Positions 61,858-64,000 of a stretch of 64,000 bases of DNA are shown in pieces (the first letter of the stretch is position 1; each line of letters starts with the position of its first letter). The position numbers were made by a program, and so were the translations under genes. The notes under the pieces are model-generated. The model saw only the letters and a program-made list of their open reading frames with translations, had not been told where the DNA came from and ran no database searches. Origin of the DNA: Apostichopus japonicus (lineage: Eukaryota > Echinodermata > Holothuroidea > Aspidochirotida > Stichopodidae); assembly GCF_037975245.1 (NCBI RefSeq), contig NC_092577.1, forward strand, positions 23,834,398 through 23,898,397, given 5' to 3'.

Positions 61858-62436
61858 TTGACGAGTCTAGAGATTTTAAATGAGAACGTAAACTATATTG
61901 AACAATGGAGTCTGAACCAAGAACAACAAACGGTAAATACAAATATACAGAAAATTACTCACAAACTGAACAAGATAGGATACACTTTAAAACACGCTGG
62001 TCTCTTCCAACGGCGATATCCCTCAGCCGGCACGACCTCGATGACGACGATTCTCGGTCCGTTGTACCGCGAAATTCACTGGTCCTCGACGAAGTTTCTC
62101 GCGATCCCAGAAACAGCAGTCACCTTCTTTCCGGCGATGCTCCAAAATAGAAGACGGACTTCCAGCCACAATCGAGTGAAGCACAAGTCGAACTTCTCGC
62201 CGACTAAATATTACCAGAGTCAGTCCAAAATTAGCTTTATAGCCACCAACTCCTGGCGTAATGAACTGCCTCAACGGAGACAGAAATTCTTCACCTTCTC
62301 CGAAATACAGACTGGAAAACTGTACTTTCACAGCAAAGTCCTCCTCAAACTTCTGAATGGAATTGTAGAATCAATCTTGTTATCGATATCTCAATCCTTC
62401 AGAAAGTACTGGCAGTTGAGCACTGACGATATATAG
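61858..62436 (+). CDS. Uncharacterised open frame of 192 codons
   Basis: The frame from the ATG at 61858 is the longest otherwise unexplained one in this part (MTSLEILNENVNYIEQWSLN at the start, KYWQLSTDDI at the end). It is basic and polar, with no signal peptide, membrane span or domain that I know. The minus strand also has an open frame of 102 codons over 62023-62331, so the openness may reflect base composition alone. It may be noncoding. Confidence 0.15.
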   Translation: MTSLEILNENVNYIEQWSLNQEQQTVNTNIQKITHKLNKIGYTLKHAGLFQRRYPSAGTTSMTTILGPLYREIHWSSTKFLAIPETAVTFFPAMLQNRRRTSSHNRVKHKSNFSPTKYYQSQSKISFIATNSWRNELPQRRQKFFTFSEIQTGKLYFHSKVLLKLLNGIVESILLSISQSFRKYWQLSTDDI

Positions 62437-62989
62437 TACAATGGTATAATATGTGTCGTCGCTTGTATTCGTACAGAAACTGGGAAGTCCTTTGCATATC
62501 TCGCGTACGTTCCAGAGAATCCACGAAAATGTGTGCACACCGCAACGGGACTTCACGTAAACCGACGTTAACCTGAGACCAGCGCGTCATCATGAGGAAT
62601 ATACCAGAACAATCGTGTATTATAACATTGTGACACGGTAAACCGACCTAATTTCTCAAATACTGATTTATCACGTAGGCAATTTCAATTACTCTCCACA
62701 TTATAACATTAGGTTTCTCACTAGCAGTGACTAGCGTTAGGCTACAATGGGCCCTCGTAACATCAGTGCGATTCCCTGTGAGGTGAGAGTACTTTTCTCT
62801 TTTCCCAGATTATCCAACCAATTCCTTGAGAATGTTTAAAATGAATTGCTCGGAAAATCTGAAACCATGGAGAATGTTTTATTTAATAAATTGTGCAATT
62901 GATTAAACGAGGTTACCATCGCAGTGCTGACTGTAGTCTTCTTCCTTAAAAAATGATACAGCTCTCTTATTTTACTGATAAGGCGGTGT
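62437..62989. other. Non-coding stretch, no gene seen
   Basis: Nothing recognisable on either strand. Confidence 0.4.
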
Positions 62990-63708
62990 TGTTTAAATAC
63001 ACAAGCATACTATCCCTTTAAGGTCGTTGTGGATCACTCCTGAGTAATGAACAGCAAGCAAGCCCTCCCCGACTTGTTTTGAGACGTCTCCCCAATCAAG
63101 TTCTCGCCTTAGGGTAGCTGATCTCAAAGCAGAAAAGATAGTGTGAATGTCTTCACCACAGCTGTATTTCCTTGTAAATACGTAAAAGGGCGTTTGCTCT
63201 AACAATACTCCGATCAAGCCTACTGCGTTCTTGTGGGGGGAAAGCAAAGTAAGAATTCCAGCTTCTCTCTCCACGCTGTCCCTTTTTGTTTAATTGGAAA
63301 ATTCCTTTGCGGCCACATTAGTTTCATAAACAAGGGCATCGTACACTACGCCAAATCCACCTCTGCCGACGACATTTCAATTGAACTTCACACTCTCCCT
63401 CTTGATATGAAAGCAAGGCGGCAGTAAAAAGTGTGGCTTGCTTTGAAAGGTACTTCTTTGTTTATGTCATCGATGACCAGCAACGAAGGCATTGGGGTAC
63501 TCGAGAATTGTGCAACATTTGATCTTGCGTTGAGTTTAACTCCATAATATTTTTGAATTCTTCTACCGTTGCTTCCTGGAAACACTTTTCGTATGGCTTT
63601 TCCAATGGCTCTGTTGGTTATTCCGGACACATGACTCCTAATGAAGTCCTGGATCTCCGTAACGTGCACGTACAAATTTTCATCTCGGACGTAATTTCCC
63701 CGTGTACT
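62990..63708 (-). pseudogene. Protein-kinase pseudogene
   Basis: After an acceptor at about 63709 the first part reads YVRDENLYVHVTEIQDFIRS, then NRAIGKAIRKVFPGSNGRR, an N-terminal module seen in expanded invertebrate kinase families. The kinase domain follows: VGRGGFGVVYDALVY (glycine loop), VAAKEF (the VAIK-type lysine), EREAGILTLLSPHKN (helix C and after) and GVIHNDLKG (catalytic loop HxD). The frame shifts around 63430-63450, and two in-frame stops lie at about 63378 and 63290. The catalytic loop runs into AAAGGGATAG, where a GT donor would be expected. No further exons of the domain are in the window to the left. It is a dead partial copy of a host kinase family. Confidence 0.75.
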
Positions 63709-64000
63709 GTATACAAAAAATAAAAAGGCGAAAGGGACAATGAGGGGAAGTTGCATTGCTTTATAAAACAGTGCTACAGAGAATTGCCATGAATGGACTT
63801 AATTATTTATAAACCAACATTACGCAACACCTTTTATTCTACACTGTTTGTCATATTTAAAATGAGTGTTTTGGTTGTCTCTGTTTTGCCACGAAATGTT
63901 TCCAAATGTGGATAAATGTGGAAATATTTTGTTAAGGACGCAGTAAATTATTAACTACCTACAAACCACAATTGGTTAACAACAGATTATGTATAACAAA
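63709..64000. other. Non-coding end of the window
   Basis: It precedes the kinase pseudogene. A hydrophobic run (LIVPFAFLFFV) is encoded just before the putative acceptor, but that acceptor makes it more likely intronic than a signal peptide. Confidence 0.35.

Noticed and set aside
63709-63756. Apparent signal peptide before the kinase pseudogene
   Set aside because: A good splice acceptor follows it, so the hydrophobic stretch is more likely intronic pyrimidine-rich sequence.

Overview
The window looks like nuclear DNA of a marine invertebrate deuterostome, most likely an echinoderm and perhaps a sea cucumber. The reasons are AT-rich sequence with CpG-rich islands, the palindrome TAGGCCTA scattered through non-coding DNA, many small exons with GT/AG introns, and a Gmr1-like retroelement, a group known from deuterostomes. 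No rRNA, tRNA, CRISPR or bacterial-style operon was seen. The species call is inference.

Layout. 1-1.1 kb: end of a frameshifted CACTA (En/Spm, TNP2) transposase on the minus strand. 1.1-6.9 kb: non-coding DNA with short inverted-repeat elements, a ~180-bp tandem repeat and a GC-rich palindromic block. 6.9-9.5 kb: broken Ty3/Gypsy element with integrase before reverse transcriptase. 9.515-15.511 kb: a 6.0-kb stretch bounded by TTAA target sites and short terminal inverted repeats. It holds a decayed gene with a P2X7-type 'ballast' zinc domain (+) and minus-strand exons resembling a THAP-type protein. 19.5-23.6 kb: an intact six-exon HMG-box gene (+). 25.5-32 kb: non-autonomous DNA transposons, two of them hAT-like with perfect 8-bp target duplications and one with 43-bp terminal repeats. 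33.8-43.5 kb: a multi-exon KDZ/Zisupton-type transposase (-). 44.5-45.5 kb: three copies of a 249-bp satellite unit. 46.5-49.5 kb: a RecQ-type helicase gene (+) with frame breaks. 49.5-50.35 kb: a LINE scrap joined to a Penelope-like fragment that ends in a recognisable hammerhead ribozyme. 52.6-52.9 kb: a tRNA-derived SINE. 53.2-58.2 kb: a multi-exon DUF6589-family gene (-) with two frame breaks. 59-60.9 kb: a 5'-truncated L1/Tx1-like LINE (-). 63-63.7 kb: a protein-kinase pseudogene (-).

How the parts relate. The middle 40 kb holds four families in a row, HMG-box, KDZ transposase, RecQ helicase and DUF6589, with orientations + - + -. KDZ and DUF6589 proteins are repeat-associated in animals, and a helicase and an HMG DNA-bender would be plausible partners. 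They could belong to one large composite element or be separate insertions. I found no terminal repeats enclosing all four, so the single-element idea remains a hypothesis. The best-bounded novelty is the TTAA-flanked element carrying a ballast-domain gene.
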